From: Micromussa lordhowensis
Taxonomy: Eukaryota; Cnidaria; Anthozoa; Scleractinia; Lobophylliidae
DNA length: 64,000 bases
Reading direction: 5' to 3'
NCBI GenBank assembly: GCA_964020085.1
Contig: OZ026597.1
Span: forward strand, 25,197,672-25,261,671
Both the position numbers and the translations under genes were made by a program. The notes under the pieces are model-generated. The model worked only from the letters and a program-made list of their open reading frames with translations, was not told the origin of the DNA and did no database searches. Of the stretch, positions 46,701 to 61,700 are shown piece after piece. Numbering within the stretch: the first letter of the stretch is position 1; each line of letters opens with the position of its first letter.

Positions 46701-49700
46701 CCCCGCAACAGAACATTCTTGCAAAAAAACGGGCATTCGGTTGCCGCATGCGGGAAAGTGTCGCTGCAACATGTCCCCGCTTCATGTCCCTTTAAGTGTA
46801 CCTTTAAACAGCATGGTTTACCATGCATCTACTCTGTTTACACTCGGGTTTAAACATGTTTAGCTAACAGGGTCATCTATATGTAATAGTACAATAGAAC
46901 ATTTACTTCAACGGTGTCTAAAAATCAGGGTGTCGTTTGTTATCATTGGCTGTTTTTCAAGTTTAACTGGTTTAACTGGGTTAAACTAAAAAGTTCGAGT
47001 TGAATAGTGTGACCAGGATAAGAGACTTCAACGAAACACACTTTATCAAAGTGCAGTTTTCCTTTGTGAACATGAAATCTATAGCGCACTTACTTTTCGC
47101 CCAGGAACTCTTCCAGCGACAACCTGTTTTGAGCTTTATCTTGCGATTCCCTAATAAAAAGAGAACTGCTGTCTTAACAACAAACCCCCTTTATTCTCGT
47201 TTTTTTATGAAACCATTTTATTCCAGCATAAAAGTTTGTAGCAACGGCACCGCGAGATATAAGCAAGCTAAAATACGTAATTTCATCTGACTGAACAACG
47301 TAGCTACAGGAGAACATGCGTTTTTGGTAATTAGAATAGCTAACAGTTAGCCTTCACTGATGAAAAAGCTCTCAAGTAGAATAGAACTATAATCTCGATT
47401 ACGATTTACCTCCACTGATTTATAAAGAAATCGTTTACCAAGGTTATTTCGGGCTTATATGGAAAAGAAACCGTTCTCTTAGGGCTTGTGGCATTTTCTC
47501 TATATTTGAGCTGATTTAATTATCTGAATGCTTTGCAAACCCAGAGGCAATCAGACACTGATGAAATATTTGATCAAATATTTCTTGTGTTACTTATTTT
47601 GTCCTGCTGAAAACCCCTTAGCTGAAACTGTACGATTTGACTCGTTTTTCAAATCATTAATTAAAAGCTTATTGCAGTTCAGCAATTAGGGCGGTTTTCA
47701 ATTGAGTGTCGTAAACCAAAACAAAAATAATCAGTAATCACTAATGACCAATCACAAAGGGCACAGACAATACAATGAACCAATCAAAACTCGAAGCAAA
47801 TTCATGTAGCTGACGCCAAGCGCGGGAAAACGTGTGCAAGTCAGTCACGATTGGCTTTGGTTCACTTCTGATTGGCGGGAGTTTTTAAGCCAATCGTGTA
47901 GCGTAGTAATGTAAAACCAATTTGGATTGTCTTCGCTACCAGTTTGATGGTGAACTCAGTCAACCTCGTTCCCAGGGTCCCACATCTTCCCGCCCTTCCA
48001 CTCTTATCTGGTAGGGCGGGAAGATGAGAGAACCTGGAAACGAGGTTGAATGAGCCCGCTGATGGTGACACCGGTAGCGCAAACAATCCATTTAAATCAG
48101 TATGCGGAGTGTTGTTTGAAAAGGTCGTCAATTTTAATTCTCTTACTCTGATCGCAAGTCCAAGGTTAAATAAAGTAGTGTTCAATTTAAATGTTTGAAG
48201 TTTAGTGATTATTATTTTTTTTAATTTACCATGAGCAGTTTCCCAATGATTGACAAAAAATAGTTCAATGCAACTTTTCCCACAAGGCCAATCACTGCAG
48301 CTCCAAATAGTGAACTGGTGTCGGGGGTGGGAATCAAATCTCAGTTCAGTTCGAATGTATTGGCAACAAGCGAATTTATAATATTTGCCTCATTAGCATG
48401 GAGTCCAGGTCACGATTACTTCGCACTTCAGATTTGAGCCCGATGTATAAAATAAATGTTGCGTGACATGGACTTAAAAACTCGACATTTTACAAAGCAT
48501 GTCTGGGCTCATTACCTTTTGTCTTTCCTGCAGTTTTAAAAGAAGAAGTCTCTTTTAACATTACACACAAAGAGTTAAAAATCTTGACGATTATTTAGGT
48601 CAATTGATTTCAGTGACGCATCCGAGACGAAGGTGCCGGGAGCACACCTTTTGCCTCGGACCACGTGACCCGAAAACGATTGACCGCTTCACATACTATT
48701 ACACACGTTTGGCAGCAGTTTGTATACAGATAACACGGTGACCTATCTAAAGTCTTATACTAATGAGGCAAATTATAAACTCTGACGTTAGCAAAGATTG
48801 GCCTGTATCTCAGCACTGCTGTTAACAATCAACACTAAACACGATTGGAAAACTGCTCTGTGACATATTGTCATACGTTACCTTATGGTAGCTAAAGCAT
48901 GCAGGGAATGCCACTTCTTTGCAGCTTTAGCACTTAAATGCAGTTGACGTCTTTTTGGACTGAACAAGAGAACAGTAGTAAAGCAAGACAACATGCATGT
49001 TATTTTATCAAAGATTCTAGAATGACTTGAATATTTTTATTTATTGTAAATTATAGATTTTGATTATTCCTGAAATTTGTCAATAGAATTCTTAGGAGAA
49101 TGTGCTCACTTAATTTAAAGAACTTTCAAAAGGCCAGATGACATAAAACTTCTTATTCATTATAACCTTTACACAGTCATTTAGGAATTTAAATATACCA
49201 TTTAACTGAAGAATAAAATCTGAAAAAAATTTTAAAATGTTCTTTCTAGGTTAACATATGTGAGAGTATGCGTGGAAGTCACGAACATGTATGATTAATT
49301 TGACTATTTCAAGCAAAAAATAATTTTAGAGTTCAATGTCTTATTGATGTAAATATTTCCTAGAATATTGTTATACAAGTTATGTTTATTTTTTTTTCAA
49401 CACAAAGATCATTGATTTACAGATAAGAATGGTTTAAAATCAATACATGTCAGATGACTTGAGCAAATGCAAAAAAATATTACTCTGTCTTTCAGCTAAC
49501 ATTAATGACAAGACAGCAACTTGTCAAATTGAAAATTTGGAACGTAAATAACTTACTCATCATTGAGAAAATCCAGCAAAGACATCTGTGTCTCTGCCTT
49601 TGACAAGTTCCTTTTCTGAATTTCTGGGCTAAATTGAGATCTTAAAACAAAACAATACAATATTTACAGTAAGTGAAAGAAGCTGTACTCATCAAAACAA

Positions 49701-52700
49701 CTGAAGAATCAGATCAAATATGCTTAGAAACATTACTTTGTTTAAGCTACACAACGTTTTAGAGGGGAAGGGGTGAATATAAATAAAATTAATGTTTTGG
49801 GTTGAAGGGTCAAAAACCACTAGTGATCAGGATCCGAGAATTGAAATGTACAGAGGCCTGCCATTCATGTGCAAAGAGGATCCATTTGCACACTTTGCAG
49901 GCATATGGAACTGCTATTTAATAGACTATATTTTGTGTTTCTATCAAGTTTAGTAGGTAGCCACTCAGCTTTGTTCTATTGGAAATCTGCGACTATGATT
50001 CATTTGGTTCTCTTGTCATTTTCTATTCAGTGATAGACAATAATGGCATGCTGACATAATATATCAAACACGAGAGACAGTGTTTCATAGGGATATCCAA
50101 ACACCGAGAAGAGAGTTGAAATACGACGCGCAGCGGAGTATTTTTGACGAAATTCGAGGTGTTTGGATAGTCGATGAAACAGTGTCTCGAGTGTGTGATA
50201 TATCTTCTCAATCGAAACTAAAACTAAAGAGAAAACGGAGAAGTAAAATTGTCAAAATCTATGCTAATTAAGACCCGGTATCCAAACCACTGTTAGGGTC
50301 ACGATTTCCTTTGTTTTAACTTTATGAATTATTAATGAGTTTGAGAATGCTCTTTTAATATTGTTTCAGAAAATTATATACAACTTGTAACATACCCTTG
50401 TTTCTTATTATCAACAGGATTTCCTGAGGAAAAGAATGGATAAAAAATAATCTCACAAGTAACAAAATACATGTAAACATTACAAGGTATTTTCTAACTG
50501 ACTGGCTGTCTGATGAACCAACTAGCTGACCAACCAGCTGACCAAACAATTGCTTCTACTAATTAAACAAGGTTAAAACAATTATGCAGACAATTAGTAC
50601 CACAAGCATGAAATTAGCACACAACAGCTGGAGAGCGGGATTCTCCTCCAGGAGCATATTTGTTACATCATAATATGATCCATTCATTTCCATTGATACA
50701 CCTGTAACAAGGGGCATTTTAGAATTGATTGTCTAAGGACAACACTGCACATTTGTCTGCCAACGTTCATCATTCAGAGTCCAAAACACCATCCATGTAC
50801 ATGTACTTGTAACGACATGTTTGGCATCAAGATTGAATTAGAATTTGGAGTGTTGGGTCTTGTGGAGGGAAGAAACTCATAGAACCTAACGAGAAATCCT
50901 AAGAGCAAGGAGAAGAACCAACACAAACAACCTCCACCCATTTATGATGCATACAAGGTACAAGACTTGAATTTGAGCCATACTGGTACATGTAGGAGGT
51001 GAGCGTTCTAACTAAAGCAACCCCTCCCCTTGTCCCCCAAGGCACCACCATGCTTCCCCATTAGGAAATTATAAAGTAAGGACTTACCATCTTCTCCTAG
51101 TTTGAGATCAGCAAGGCAGCTGTATGAATACGACTTGGTTTGGAGATTACTTTTGTTGGGATTTAAAAGCCCACCATCTTTATGGTTTACATTTAAATCA
51201 ATGTCATTCATTGATGTTATTGATGTATTGCTGGATGACTTGGCCATGTTTTGTTTTCCATCACTGGCTTTCTTTATAGAATCTAAAATATCTGCAAGTT
51301 TGTTTCCCTCTTCTTTGGGAGTGTCAAGATTTAGCGAAACAGGTCTTTTGCTTTTGAGAGCTTGTATCCTGCTAAGAGGTTTGCTGTTTTCAACTTTTTC
51401 GTCATTTTCGATGCCCTTTGTCAAATCATCAAGGCTTGAGCTTCTCTTGGTCAATTCTGGCTTTTCATCGTGCTTTCCCCAGCTGTGTGTCCGCCGCACA
51501 TCACTTTTATTGTCAACAGAAAGGAGTTTATTTTTTGTACTGTTGGATGAATCTTCTTGTCTCTGAGTTATTTCCTTTGCTTTATCTGCAATAGTCTCCT
51601 TAGTTTGAGAAGTTCTTAATTTATCAGTCAGTAGACCGCCAGTTTTTTTATCTTTTTGCTCTAAAGTGCCATTCATCACTGGTTTCTCATCTTTTGCTTT
51701 GATTCCTAGGACCAATCAAATGTGCCATTATCAGAACTTATACGAAAAAAATGCAAAAAGACGCCATAATGGCACATTAAGAATGCACCATTATCAGACC
51801 TTGTATGAAAAAAATGCAAAAAAGGAATTTACATATTTAAAAAAAACAGTTTATTTATTTAGTTATCTACAGATTATATTTTTACCATAAACGAAACAAT
51901 AAAGATGAACAACTTCAACCAGAATGCAACAAAAACATTTTCAATACCCTTCACAGTATCTCAAAAAACCACCTCCAGTTGTGTTACAAAATTTAAATGC
52001 TAAATACCTGCAATAACTTGAGCTTGTTGAAGGTCCTGTCCACTTAATGATGGACAGGACAAGCGACGCAAATGCTTTCCTTGCAATCCACCTCTACCAG
52101 CCTACAAAATAGCAGTGTGATTGTTTCAACAAGTTAATAAAAGCTACATTTTGTACTAGATTAATCCCAAGGAGATGAGTTAGTTGTGTTCTTTGAATTT
52201 ACTTGTTTGAGGGACAACAAATCTAAGTTCATCAAGGAACCAGTCATTTCAAGACTTTTTTATATACAGTTGTACATGTACTGATAAAATTAACATTAAA
52301 AGTAATAAACAAAAAGGCTATTTTTATGATTACTGCACATCATGTAAAAAAAATATGCAGTGAATTCTATTTATATAATAACCAAATCAATGCACACGCT
52401 CTGATTGGTCAATCAGCTATGGGTTATTGTGCCTGTAAACCCATGGGAAAATCGCGCGTTTTCTGAATTATTATATATAAAAGCAATAGACCACAAGTTT
52501 CTATGGGTTTTAGGCTGATAAACCACGCGGGATGTTGGTAGAACACTCAAAGAATTCGTAAACCACTCGCCTGCGGCTCGTGATTTACAAATTCTTCTCG
52601 TGTTCTACCAACAGCCCGCGTGGTTTATCAGCCTATAACCCATAGAAACTTGTGGTCTATTGCTTAAATAGTCTTGTACATATATGTTACTGAACTAGCA

Positions 52701-55700
52701 TGAGGTACATATGGGAGAAACATTGGTCAAGTTCTTTTTTGCAGGTTTATGGACCGAGCCATGGACTCAGTCCATAAATTTAAGTGCTGCTAATCTGCTG
52801 CTAATCAAAATTGTAAAAGTGGTGCGTTCATAGATCACAAACCATGACAAACTGTGTCACAGATGAAATGACCAAATTTTCTTTAAACTGGTCCAACAAC
52901 TCCATTTTAGAAGATGAGTACAACAGAGCATGAAGTCAACAACAATGAAATTAAGGTAACAGATGGATTTCTTTTTCGTACAGTTTCGTTTCCTTATTTC
53001 ACTGCCTAAATCTATGTGTCAATTGATTCAAAAAATATATGGAAACAAACAATTCTATCTGTTGTTTTTTTTGTATTTGGAAACTTTTGATATTCATCAC
53101 CTATGATATTCATACTAAAACAATCATTTTCCTCGGGCTCAGTGAACATTGGCGAATATTTACTCTACTTTGTCTCCATAAATATTCAGTACCAGTATAT
53201 ACTTTACCACCAGGGAATAAATATTAAATATTCTGTCCTAACAAAATGTATCATGACATAACACAACATGAAGTCACATAAAGTTTACATTATGTCAAAT
53301 CATACTAACCAAGCACTATATTATGCTACAACACATAATGTAACATAACAGAACACAGCATCATACAGTACCTCTCTAGGACCTCTTTGCGAATTAACCA
53401 TTCGAAGTTTTTGTATTTCTTCATTGATATCTCTCAATCTCTTGAGGTTTGCCTCTGTGAGTAAACAATACAATTGATTTTAGCTTTAAAGAACAATTTA
53501 AAAAACTATCATGTACTGATGGACTAATAAAATATGTTCTGAAAATGTTAAGATCCATATCAGTACATGCAGTATACGTACAACAGTACATGCAGAGACA
53601 GCCTTTCTTGCACACATGGTGTCAAACAAAACTAGGATCTTAAAGTGCCTATGAAATGGAATTTTTACCCCCTTTTTTCATTCCAGAAAATTGAAGTCTA
53701 TGTTGCACTGATTCATAATTTTTGAATTTAGCTCTGGTCCGGCATGTAAAACAATGTTTTTATCACTCCAAAGTTGACAAAAAATGCAATTGTTGTTTTC
53801 CAAGATGTCATAAGATGTGTAACTTTCGATTGCATCACTTTGTGTCAGTGTGTTTCTTACAATGTTACCACTCATTGAGCCATCATCTTCGTGTGATGTT
53901 GAGTTGCTGCAGTTAGCGGTAGAAGGAAAGGCCCTATTAAGTCGGGGCGTAGAAGGAGACGTGACGGAAGAAGATGAGGAAGACAAAGATGGTATACACA
54001 TTTTACGACCTTAGAATCTTGATTTGAAAACAACAAAACAGTCTGTAATTGGTAAGCTATAAATCTGTCATGCCTGCAATGTAAAAAAAAGGCGAAAGGA
54101 TTTAACCACTTTGGTACCAGTTGTGTTGCAAATCTCACACACATGCTGTAAACATCAAGCTTCGAGCAAACGTATGTTCTAGTTGCTTCAAACAGTATTT
54201 CCCTTTTTTGCCTGGAGGAGAGAATATATCTAATTATTTTATTAAATCCATTGCCAGTTCTCGTTTTGATGTGGCAGCTTGCATTGAAGATACTCCAGGA
54301 GATACTCATTTACATGCTCGCTCATGATAAATACTTGCCCGCTTGTTGGGTGTCTCGAAAACTCGGACACAAAAAGTAAAACAATTCTGTGTTTGCCGCT
54401 GATTGCATCAAGATGTCTTGTTTATTGTTCGTCAATACAATGTCCTATATCTGAATGTATCTGGTTCTGCGACATGCCTTCTGACTTGTACAGCAAAACT
54501 GTCACGCAACACACCTCTCGCTAACCGAATGGCTTGGCTCAAATGGCTTTTAAATCATCTTCAGTTATAAAGCAACCCACAAGCGATACAAATGCAGTGT
54601 ATTATTTTCGTGATCCTACCACTGCAGGCTGTTTTTTATTTCTCTCTCTCTCTCTTTCTCTCTCTCTCTGCAGATCTCCCTCCCTCTGTGGATTCTGCCT
54701 ATGTCAACATTGAATTGACAAACAGTAATCAAGATGCTTAGGTTATTATAAAAGCATTCAACACATTTCCCTATATTTGCTCTCGCATTCTCACATTAGG
54801 ATTATTGTGCTAAAATGTCCTTATAACATTAACATTCTATTACATGTCTGCAAGAAATCATCAGCCAAAATCATGCATGCCTGTAAAATCACACAAATCA
54901 CAATGATGCAAGGCCAAAAATACTTCAATTGGAATCTTCGCTCTCATTCAGTCTGTTCCCATTCGTGTGAAGACTCAAGAGTACCACAACTTAATCTTTA
55001 TTCAGACACCTCCCTTGCATAGGATCTCTAACGTTTGATGGCAACTTTGTTGAAAATGGAGGGAACATAACATGGACGCATTTGTCACTCTGCAGTTTGG
55101 CTGGTGTCTCCAAACAAATTGCTAACATTGTGCGGTTCTGACTTGGACTTTCGGAAATATAAGTTCAATATGGCCTTCCGTGTAAGTGGTGTCTTGCAGC
55201 TCCCCAAAACAGGCTTTCAGGTAACGAAAAACTTCCCACTCCTTTGCTTGTTCTTCTGAGCTGCCATGATGGCTACAAGGTTTTACACACCTTGTGACGT
55301 CGCTTACTAATATGCATATTTTGCAAATGTCGCACATTTTTGACTCAAATTGGCCAATTTCGAAGCAGAAAAAAAAATTATTGCATGCTTGTCTGAAGCC
55401 CAAACTCAAAAATTACGAATTAGAGAATCATAGACTTCATTATTATAAAATAAAAAAGTGGGCACAAATTTCATTTCATAGGCACTTTAAGGTGATTTTC
55501 TGGTTAAAAGAACCCGCCATAGATTTCCGATGAAACTTGGTATGGTGTCATTACAGTACAAGGAGATGTTAAAAATGTAATAAAAAGAGGGGGTCACCGT
55601 GCTTGTTTTCATGCCACGATGCTGACAAATATGGTTATTTTGGTGACTTTTGCTTATCTCAGTGCGCAACAAATAAGCTCGATTATTTTTCAATGCGGCG

Positions 55701-58700
55701 TGTTATATCACACAGAATTCGACTGTCTTTGATTGCTTATTCATCTACGTCCCAGAAGAAATGGCTTCAAATACCCTGCATTATTAACTGATCTTTTTAT
55801 CCTTTAAAGGAAACATAATTTGGACTTGCTCTAATGGGCCTGTTACGTCTCTATCTGTAGCATTTATTTCATTTGCCAAAAAAGTAGCCATAGATTTCTG
55901 CCAAATTTTTTCTCAGTTATTGCGGATATTGTTCTCATTGAATTTATAAAATAAAAAGTGGGGGTCACCGTGCTCGTTTAAGAGGAAATTAGCTTTTATC
56001 TCGCTATCGAGCTTAGTTTGAAGGAAATCTCTTATGTTTTGTACGCGCGCGCGCTGATGACGCAAAATCCGTGCGCAGTAGGAATGCGCAATGCAAAACT
56101 CGGGAATCACCTTAAGGATTACTAAAACTTGTACATGCCTTCATTAATTGACTTTCCTTATAGAAAAGCCCAGATAAGTGCACAGTCTGATTGTCTAAGA
56201 GCCGGGTTACTATATCTCTTAGAGACACAGAAGACTTGAACCAGCAATTAAGACGATTTCCGCACAACATTCGAGCAATAATGGCAAAAATTAAGTTACC
56301 AAAAAACTCTCTTAGCATGGTAATATTTTGGATGAAGGTAAGAAGGTCTTATTGAGATTTAAGTTCTCAAGCTGACCCCGCGAGGGAAAAATGAACTTCA
56401 AGTTATCAATAGTTCAGTTAAAACGGACATTTCGCATTAGTTGAAAACAGAATTACACTCGCATTAAGCATTCTTACAAGGTTTTACATTAAGTTTCTCA
56501 AGAATGCTTGGAGATTTAATTGCGGGGTCACCTAGAGAAATGAATTACAGTGAGATGCGTTAAACAGTGTTAAAAAAGTTACCGTGCCATGAGTACATTT
56601 TTAGTAAATAATTTTTGCACTTATTGCTCGAACCTTGAGCGGAATCAGTCTTAATTTGTGTTCCAAATGCACTGACACATTTTTCTCCCAAACATCCACT
56701 GTAAAGAAAAATGGAAAATGTTGGCTTTTTTGCCAAAGTACTAAGAATATTAATGTACCTAACAAATGTCTGTTTCCACCCCCAGTGTTTCTTCCAGAAG
56801 TCACACTATTCAGCTGACTTGTGAACTTCTTTGATGAAAGCTCCCTATTGATTTGCTTTAATTCTTCATCACTGCTAGATGCATCTTCTGTGAAAAAAAT
56901 CACATTGTTTGTAACTCTGTTTTATAATGGAAAACCTGTAGTGCAAGAAATGTGTTGTTCCAGAAAATATCTATACCCAACCCATAAAAGGTTTTAGTTT
57001 GACCCCACCCACTCAACTCTCTGGAAATTATGGTCTAGTTTCATACTTTCCTTTAAAAATTTAAAAAACATACAACAGTATGGGTATTAAACCAATTAAA
57101 CTGGATCAATTTTCAAACTGGGTAAGACTCCATTCCCTTTATTCAGGATGTAGCAGATTTCCTTTAGAAAAGACAATTTGTGTGCTGTTCTTGTCAGATT
57201 GAAGGAACAAGTTTAAGTCTGTTCCATTCTGAGTGCAAACTTCAAGTTACCCTCATCAGAGCTGGTTCACAACTCCCCTGGTTTCTGCAGTTGGGCAAAT
57301 TTTATTATTATTAACAACATATTTACTCCCTCTGAATCAGATGCTAGTCTTTCATAGGTTACTATCAACAACAAACCCCAAACATTTAGCTGGTGTTTGC
57401 TACCCTTCTGTAATCTGGACATTGACGGGTACTGTGACAGTAACATTCCTTGCTCAACAACACAGAACACAACCTTATTAAAGAACATGAAGTGAAGTGA
57501 CAATAAACTGACTATCAGACCTGCTGTATCCTTAGTTTTTCTTCTGACTGGCCATGAGTGACGAAACCTAGGTATTCTCTTCCTCATCTGATAGAAATAC
57601 AAAACCACAGTCATTAGTCAAGAATTATTATGGTTATAAGTGCATATTAGTACCAATATTTCAGTGCCAAAAAGAACCCTCAAGTAAATACCCTGCAAAC
57701 TTACTTCTTCTTCAACAAGCGAGTTTATATCTTGCAGCATTTCGATATCCTTTTCTGTAAAGAAGATTGGTTCAAAAGTTATTGGTATATAATATAGTAG
57801 CCATACAGCTTCCGTACATGTATGTACATGTCAAAAATACAGTCGAACCTCCTGTAAGCGACCACCCAAAATGTCAAGCCTAGGTGGTTGCTTATGAGAG
57901 CTTAGACCATATTGGGTCAGAAGTTTGCCTCATTAGCATATGGTAACTGTAGAGACCCCATGTTTTAAATGTTTTATTCGTATGAAAAGTAAATTTTGAG
58001 TCTGTTACTTCCTATTGAGAAATTTCTGTCTCTTGTACTACCCATTGGCCAGGTATTTGATAATGTTGCAACACCTTATTATCCAATTTATGCTCTTTTA
58101 TCTGTCAGTCGCTTACAGGAGGTTAAAACAAAAGAAAATTTAAAACTTTTGGATCTAAAAGTGGTTGCGGTCATTTATGGGAGATGGCTGCTTACAAGAG
58201 GTTTCAAATGTAGTGATTTGATGTGGAAACTTTAAAATTTGGTATTTTGAAAAACTGTTCACTGAGGATAGGTGAACAGAGACTGAGGTGGTCACAACCA
58301 GAGGTTCGACTGTATTTCAGTTTCTTTACAAATAAAAACAAGCATAAGATTACATGAAGTTCATTTACTGCTGAACCTACAATCAGTGACAAAATTATTA
58401 GAACAGGTACACCCCCATGCTGCCTTTGTCCATGTTGGAGTGAAGCTTCAAAAATGTACATGCCGGCTTGTTTAACATCATTGAGAAGTTTTAATTACTT
58501 ACCAAGCGAGTTCTGTTCTTGAGATATGTAACTTGATATCGTAGTGGTGCCCAGCTCACTTTTCTTTACTTGCGGTTTTGTTGTGTCTTTAGGTGTTCTC
58601 TTTTCACAATCACCAGGACCCCTAAGAATATTAACAACCCGTGGTTTACACAACAAAATCTAAAAACTGCAGAGTTATTACCTTATTATCAGACCCTTCA

Positions 58701-61700
58701 TCAAGATATAAGGCAAAGTTAACACCAAGAAGGCCAATCATACCTTGAAAACATGTCTGCAAGTAGTTTCATTCCTCTTTCCCGTGCAATATCCTCAGGT
58801 ACTTTTCCCGACTTGTCCTGTGTGTGAAGAGCCTCAAGTGATCCTGGCTGATCCAGAAGGTAAGTTGAGAGCTGAGTGAATCCCAATCTGGCCGAAAGAT
58901 GAAGTAACGTTTCCTGGCCTAGTAGAAAGAGTGTTAAGAATAAATCAACTTTACATGATTCATGCAAACTACCTCAAGTAGGTTAGTTTGTTATGAGGAA
59001 ATTGGTAGATTTTCAAGGATGACATTGCCCAAGAGGAAAATTTATTATTCAACTTAAGTTCCATGGAGTGGCTACCTTACAACAAACAGGGCTTCTGGTA
59101 GGTTGCAGGGAAAAAGTGTTAGCCCATGCAGTAACAAACAGCAACAGAACCACTGACTACTTATAAGTGTTGCCTTAAGTTTGTAAAACCAGTGGATTTG
59201 CAAGAAAATTTGACCAACTTGTTTGTACTATTGTACATGTTTGTATTTGTTGGACTTCAAGGTTCTTTCTAACAGAGATCATCATTTGCTCAATTAACAA
59301 CAATACACTCAAGAAATGCACCAATGGCAAAGCTTTTTACATTGTAGCCACAGTGAGTACCCGGTAGTTTTTGGATGTTGTTTACTCGTTGCAGTGACAA
59401 AGTTTACCATAAATTTGCAAGTCTACAGCAAGTAAACAGCCCCAACAACCAAGATAAGTTTCAAATATGTTGTAATGACATGTATTTGGTATGATTTCTA
59501 TTGAATTTTCACAGGATTTCGCAGATGTCATGTACTTGAAATTCGCAGCTCCACGACTGAGTGAAATATCAGAATCCCTGAATTAAAGATGGACTGGACC
59601 CAACAGAGGTACTATATGAAAATCTATCATTCAGGCTGGTTATCAGATTCTTGGATGCAGGTTATGTGTTCGGGGAGAGGGGAGAGGGTGCTGATTTATG
59701 ACCTTCCTTTGAAGTCTCTGAAGTGCCCAAGTAACAAACCACTAACATACTAGTAGGCTCTTAAGACTAATGGATTAAATAAACCCTAAACTCCATTACC
59801 TGCTGATAGTTTTAGTAGACAAAGAATAAATGTGATGCCGATTAAACTCTAAAAATAGAGTATAAATAGATACTGATGAATTTAATGCTGGGGGTAACCC
59901 CATCCAGGGAAGAGAAATTCTCCTGGTCACTTCTTGCTACAGAAACCAGAGATAAGTACATGTACCAGCCTGATAGGCCACTTAGCTGGTATACAGACTT
60001 TACCTACCATTTATACACCAGGATAGAGAGAAAAACTGTGAGAGTAAATTGTCTTGCCCAAGAAAACAACATGATGACCCACCCTGGCAAGGGCTGAAAC
60101 CTGGACTACTTGATCTGAAGTCCAGCATACTAACCACTAGGAGACTGTGTCTCTCTATGGAGTTTGAGTGCTTATTACAAAAACCCCATTCTATTTTATT
60201 GAGGGGGGAGCTTCTTAAAATGTTTATCGGAACAAGGGTGCTAAATCAAATCATCACCATAACAAAGTCAAGAGAAAACTAAGTTGGGCAACTTTGGCTC
60301 AATGATGGTGCTTGTAAGCTTGCCTCATCCCAATTTTGCAAACTTTAATTTACTTTGTAATTCATCATGCTCAAACTAACAGACTACCGTAGAGTTCCGA
60401 TAGTAGCGACCCTCGTTACTTTCGGAATTAGCAGCCTTTGGGGGTTTACCTGGGGATCGTTACTTTCGGGGAACAGAAATCGTTTACAAATAGAGCTGGC
60501 GTGAGTTTTTTTTTCCCGAAATTTAAACGAACATAAAATGAACAAAGAACAACATTTTGTTTGCATTCCACATGTATAGATTGTGTTTCATAAAAAGAAG
60601 GTAACAATGATAAATACGTAGATGTACCGACAGCAATACTGTAATAAAATACCGTAAATCAATATCAACACCAATAAACAAAGGAGGCAAAATTCGTCTA
60701 TCCAGTTTCATGTTTTAACAGCGACATGGGTGGGGATATCCTCCTAGATTGTATTGTCAGTGGTCGGGACGAGTTGTATTAGTTTGTCTCTCAGTTCTTT
60801 TCTTAGACTTCTAAATCCTTTCTTGACGCCAATTTAATAACCCAGGGAATCTCAATGCCTCCTCCTTGAACCCAAACACCTTCTGGCGCACTCCTGCTTT
60901 GGCCAGATACACGGCAAGTCATCTTGATTTCCTTTTCCAGCAATGGCTTGTACAGGACCTCCACTAGACTATCAAGCACGTGTCCAACTGTAGTGGCATC
61001 TTGTTCGCCGCCGTTTGTGTTTTTCATCTTCACCACTATGGCGTTTTGTGAATATGGGAGGGAGGGGTCGCTACTTTCGGGGGATCACTACTTTCGGGCG
61101 ATTGCTACTTTCGGGATTTACTAGCAGCCACAAAAAATTGGCGTTAATTTCGGGGGGTTGCTACTTTCGGGGGGTCGTTACTATCGGAACTTTACGGTAA
61201 ATGCCTAAATGACTAAATGCACATAAAGTTTCCTGCACAGCTGTAATAATTACAGCAATGAATGCAAAATAGGAATATACACTGCAATACCAAAGAAATA
61301 CACACTGTAGCTTCATTTCCATCTTGCCTATTACTTCTGATACAGCAATTAATTCAACACCAATCATACACCCTTATCACAAATGGCTGCCAATTGTAGA
61401 CTATATTATGAGTATTAAAATTAGTCTGATTGGCATTGTTTTCAAGTTGATAGTCAAAAATTATTTTTCTCTCAAACTAGTTTAGCTAGGCTAATTTTTA
61501 ATTGATAGCCATTTATGAAAAGGATCTAATGCAGAAAACATGCAGGCCTAAGAAAAAGAGCTACTATCACACTCACCATTTGTATTCTGATAATTCTCCA
61601 TTCCTTTTTCACCAAATAATGACCAAGTTGGAGACAATTCCAGAAACTCAAATGCATTTGTTATTCTGGAATCTAATGTGTCTTTAAGTTCCTTGGATAT

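Noticed and set aside
50396..50423. Possible 28-base RhoGEF exon between CCTCAG and GTATGT
   Set aside because: Including it would shift the frame and put a stop in the next exon; direct joining of 51088 to 49623 keeps the frame.
53678..54001. Minus-strand Ser-rich frame (SLSSSSSSVTSPSTPR) as a RhoGEF exon
   Set aside because: It lies inside the TTAA-flanked transposon; the exon at 53454 joins the exon at 56759 in phase without it.
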